Shown here piece by piece: positions 32,030 through 34,376 of a DNA stretch of 34,376 nucleotides (its first letter is position 1; each line of letters starts with the position of its first letter). The stretch covers positions 7,283-41,658 of the forward strand of contig PMZA01000378.1 of the NCBI GenBank assembly GCA_003170595.1, written 5' to 3'. Both the position numbers and the translations under genes were made by a program. The DNA comes from Armatimonadota bacterium. Its GTDB lineage: Bacteria > Armatimonadota > Zipacnadia > Zipacnadales > FEN-943. A model generated the notes under the pieces. The model worked only from the letters and a program-made list of their open reading frames with translations, had not been told where the DNA came from and made no database searches.

Positions 32030-32783
32030 CGAAGGCCTCTTGCTCCACTTTCAGAATCTCGTCCTTGAGATGATCCAGCACCACATGCGCGACCGCCGTA
32101 AGCGCGGGATCGCTCACCGAACGCGGGCGCGGCAGCGTCACTTCGATATGATCCTTGATGCGCCCCGGCCGCGCAGTCATGAGCAGGACGCGGTCGGCCA
32201 GGCAGGCAGCCTCGCGGACGTTGTGCGTGACGAAGAGGACCGTCTTGCCGGTCTCCGCCCAGATGCGCTGGAGTTCCTGGTGCATGATGTCGCGGGTCTG
32301 GGCGTCGAGGGCGGCGAAAGGCTCGTCCATCAATAGCACGGGCGGGTCGAGGGCTAAGGCTCGCGCGAGGGCCGCACGCTGCTTCATGCCGCCGGAAAGC
32401 TGATGCGGATAGAAGGCGGCGAACTTGCGCAGGCGCACGAGTTCGAGCGTGTGCAGAGCCGTTTCGTGACGCTCGGCTTTCGCGATGCCCTGAGTCTTGA
32501 GGCCGAACTCGACATTGCCCTGCACGGTCAGCCACGGGAAGAGGGCCGCTTCCTGGAAGATGAGCACTGGCTTGCCGCCGCCGTTGTTGACGATGATCTC
32601 GCCGCGGTCGGGTTCCTGCAGGCCGGCGATGAGTTCGAGGAGCGTCGATTTCCCGCAGCCAGAGGGGCCGACGATGCACACGAATTCGCCCTCGCCGACC
32701 TCGAGGTCAATGCCCTCGAGGGCCGTGACCAGGCCGTGCGTGCCGTTGTATTGACGCCAGACGTCGCGGACCGCGATCTTCAT
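32010..32783 (-). CDS. ABC transporter ATPase, sulfonate/nitrate/taurine type
   Basis: IVGPSGCGKSTLLELIAGL (Walker A), LSGGMKQRAALARALALDPPVLLMDEPFAALD (signature and Walker B). Confidence 0.93.
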   Translation of the reverse strand: MKIAVRDVWRQYNGTHGLVTALEGIDLEVGEGEFVCIVGPSGCGKSTLLELIAGLQEPDRGEIIVNNGGGKPVLIFQEAALFPWLTVQGNVEFGLKTQGIAKAERHETALHTLELVRLRKFAAFYPHQLSGGMKQRAALARALALDPPVLLMDEPFAALDAQTRDIMHQELQRIWAETGKTVLFVTHNVREAACLADRVLLMTARPGRIKDHIEVTLPRPRSVSDPALTAVAHVVLDHLKDEILKVEQEAFDGAWTG

Positions 32784-32802
32784 GTTGGCACCATCGAAAA
32801 GC

Positions 32803-32837
32803 GCGGCGGGGCATAAAGCCCCGCCCTACAGCAAGCC
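32803..32837. repeat. GTAG-anchored GC palindrome (GCGGCGGGGCATAAAGCCCCGCCCTACAGCAAGCC)
   Basis: One-base difference from 4903-4937. Confidence 0.85.
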
Positions 32838-32846
32838 AAGCAAAGC

Positions 32847-34376
32847 TCAGAGGCCCGTGGCCGTTGTGAGAAGGAAGTCGTGGTCGGTTGTGCCGAGGTC
32901 AAAGGGGCGGCCGGGTGAGAGCGTGATCTGCGAGACGGCGCCGGTGTCGAGATCGATGGCGGTCAGCTTGCTCGCCTTGAGCGGGAAGTTGATCGTCACC
33001 GATAGAGGCACGGGCTTGTGCATGCGCGTCCAGCCATCGCCCGCGCTGGGCGTGATCTGCGCCGGACCGGCGAGGTTGCGCACATAGCAGACGAAGCTCG
33101 CCGCGTTGTCGGAGAGCAGGTACTGCGCCTCGCAGCCGTCGGGGACCGCGACCTCGGGCTTCAGGCGCGCCACGGCCTCGGCGTCGGTGACCTTCAGCCG
33201 CGTCGGGTAGGACAAGTTATCGAAGGTGAAGTCGAAGTCGATGCCGCGGCGGAAGCAGGCGTCAGCGATCTTGCCCATCGCGGTGCACATCGCGCGCCCC
33301 TCGGTCGTCGCGAAGAACCCGTCGTCGGTGAGCGGGTGGGCGACGCTGATGCCGACCCTGGGCTTCGCGCGGCGAAGATGGACGAGGTCGAGGCCGCTCA
33401 TGACCTTCTGCGCGAGGCGGAACTCCTTGATCGGCTCATCGCAGGTGTCCCAGAAGAAGCAGCCGGGCGTGCCGGCGCAAAGCTGGGCCCAAATATCGTC
33501 GCGTCCGCCGAGGTGACGGGCGGCGGGAGTGGCTTTGAACCACTCGTCGCCGTAGGACTCGCCGGAAAAAGCGGGCTTGCCGAGGCGGGCGTAGCGGGCG
33601 GTGAGGGCGACGACGGTGCCGTAGTCGAGGTCGGGGGAAGTGTTGCCGGCGGGATAGGTGTGATAGGTGTAGAAGTCGATGCTGGTGCGGGTCGACCAGG
33701 GCAGCGGGTCGGCGCTGATCAGGCCGCCGCCGAGGTGGCTGACGCAGATCGGGGTCGTGGGGTCGAGGTCGCGGATCAGGCGGATCTGGTCCTCGGTCCA
33801 CCGGAAGAATCCGTTGGGCTGCTCGTTCTCGATCTCGTAGGCGAAGATGTCGGGGTTGCCGCGCAGGCGTGGAAGGAGGTCGGTGAGGTAGTCGCGCTGG
33901 CAGGCGAGGCAGTCCGGATCGCTGAGGGCGTCGTAGGCCTGAGTGAGCATTCGCTTGTCGACGAGGAAGCGGCGGCGGTAGGCGGGGAGGGCCTTCAACT
34001 CGTCGGCGGTGTACTGGGGGAGGACGCACCTGGTCATCACGTCGGCGTTGAAGTAGGACGCGTAGTCGGCGTACCAGGACTCGTGGAGGGTGACGAGGAA
34101 GCGGATGCCATACGGGCGGGCGACCTCCATGTAATGCTCCCACTCGCGGAGGAGATGGAGGTTGGCCTTGCCGATGGCGTCCATGGGCTCGGTGCCGATC
34201 TTGGTGTGATCGCGGAGCATGATGCGCAGGGCGTTGACGCCGTTGTCGCGGAGGTAGGCGAAGTGGGCGCGAAGCTGATCGTCGGTGGCTTCGACGATGG
34301 AGTAGCCGACGTTCTCCATGCGGACGCCGTCCCTGATCTTGTGGACCCAGTTGCCGTAGAGGCCACCGAGCGGGAG
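32847..34376 (-). CDS. GH5/cellulase-family-like glycoside hydrolase, 5' end beyond window
   Basis: NGVNALRIMLRDH, FAYEIENEQPNG (acid/base region), FSGESYGDEW. The frame is open from Met 34319 to the window edge, giving LPLGGLYGNWVHKIRDGVRMENVGYS, so the CDS is truncated here. Confidence 0.7.
   Translation of the reverse strand, partial: LPLGGLYGNWVHKIRDGVRMENVGYSIVEATDDQLRAHFAYLRDNGVNALRIMLRDHTKIGTEPMDAIGKANLHLLREWEHYMEVARPYGIRFLVTLHESWYADYASYFNADVMTRCVLPQYTADELKALPAYRRRFLVDKRMLTQAYDALSDPDCLACQRDYLTDLLPRLRGNPDIFAYEIENEQPNGFFRWTEDQIRLIRDLDPTTPICVSHLGGGLISADPLPWSTRTSIDFYTYHTYPAGNTSPDLDYGTVVALTARYARLGKPAFSGESYGDEWFKATPAARHLGGRDDIWAQLCAGTPGCFFWDTCDEPIKEFRLAQKVMSGLDLVHLRRAKPRVGISVAHPLTDDGFFATTEGRAMCTAMGKIADACFRRGIDFDFTFDNLSYPTRLKVTDAEAVARLKPEVAVPDGCEAQYLLSDNAASFVCYVRNLAGPAQITPSAGDGWTRMHKPVPLSVTINFPLKASKLTAIDLDTGAVSQITLSPGRPFDLGTTDHDFLLTTATGL

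Overview
The window is a GC-rich bacterial segment with about 22 protein-coding genes. No tRNA, rRNA, CRISPR array or transposase gene was recognised. From the left edge it holds a DUF2304/GT2 pair, then a plasmid-type replication and partition module: an RPA-family replication initiator, an iteron array, a ribbon-helix-helix protein and ParA. A carbohydrate-oriented region follows, with two DUF4091 proteins, a GH106-like enzyme, a carboxypeptidase-regulatory-like lipoprotein, an MFS transporter, a NodB-type deacetylase, three tandem GT4 glycosyltransferases, and a 1387-aa toroid plus beta-propeller protein. The right end carries a porin-like protein, an ABC transporter/AP-superfamily hydrolase/AbrB/CysC gene string, and a GH5-like gene cut by the window edge. 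The most interesting signal is non-coding. Four imperfect 22-bp iterons sit in exact 22-bp phase upstream of the initiator gene, with a fifth offset copy. An inverted copy plus a half-site forms an operator-like inverted repeat at the rep gene. Solitary copies of the same roughly 20-bp motif occur elsewhere, including a 20-nt exact match between 1341-1360 and 26804-26823 about 25 kb apart. I propose an iteron-controlled replicon (chromid, megaplasmid or integrated plasmid) with dispersed initiator-binding sites. Phased CAGACAG octamers upstream of parA look like a centromere. Several families of dispersed palindromic repeats are also present. All family assignments come from reading the translations; no database search was run.
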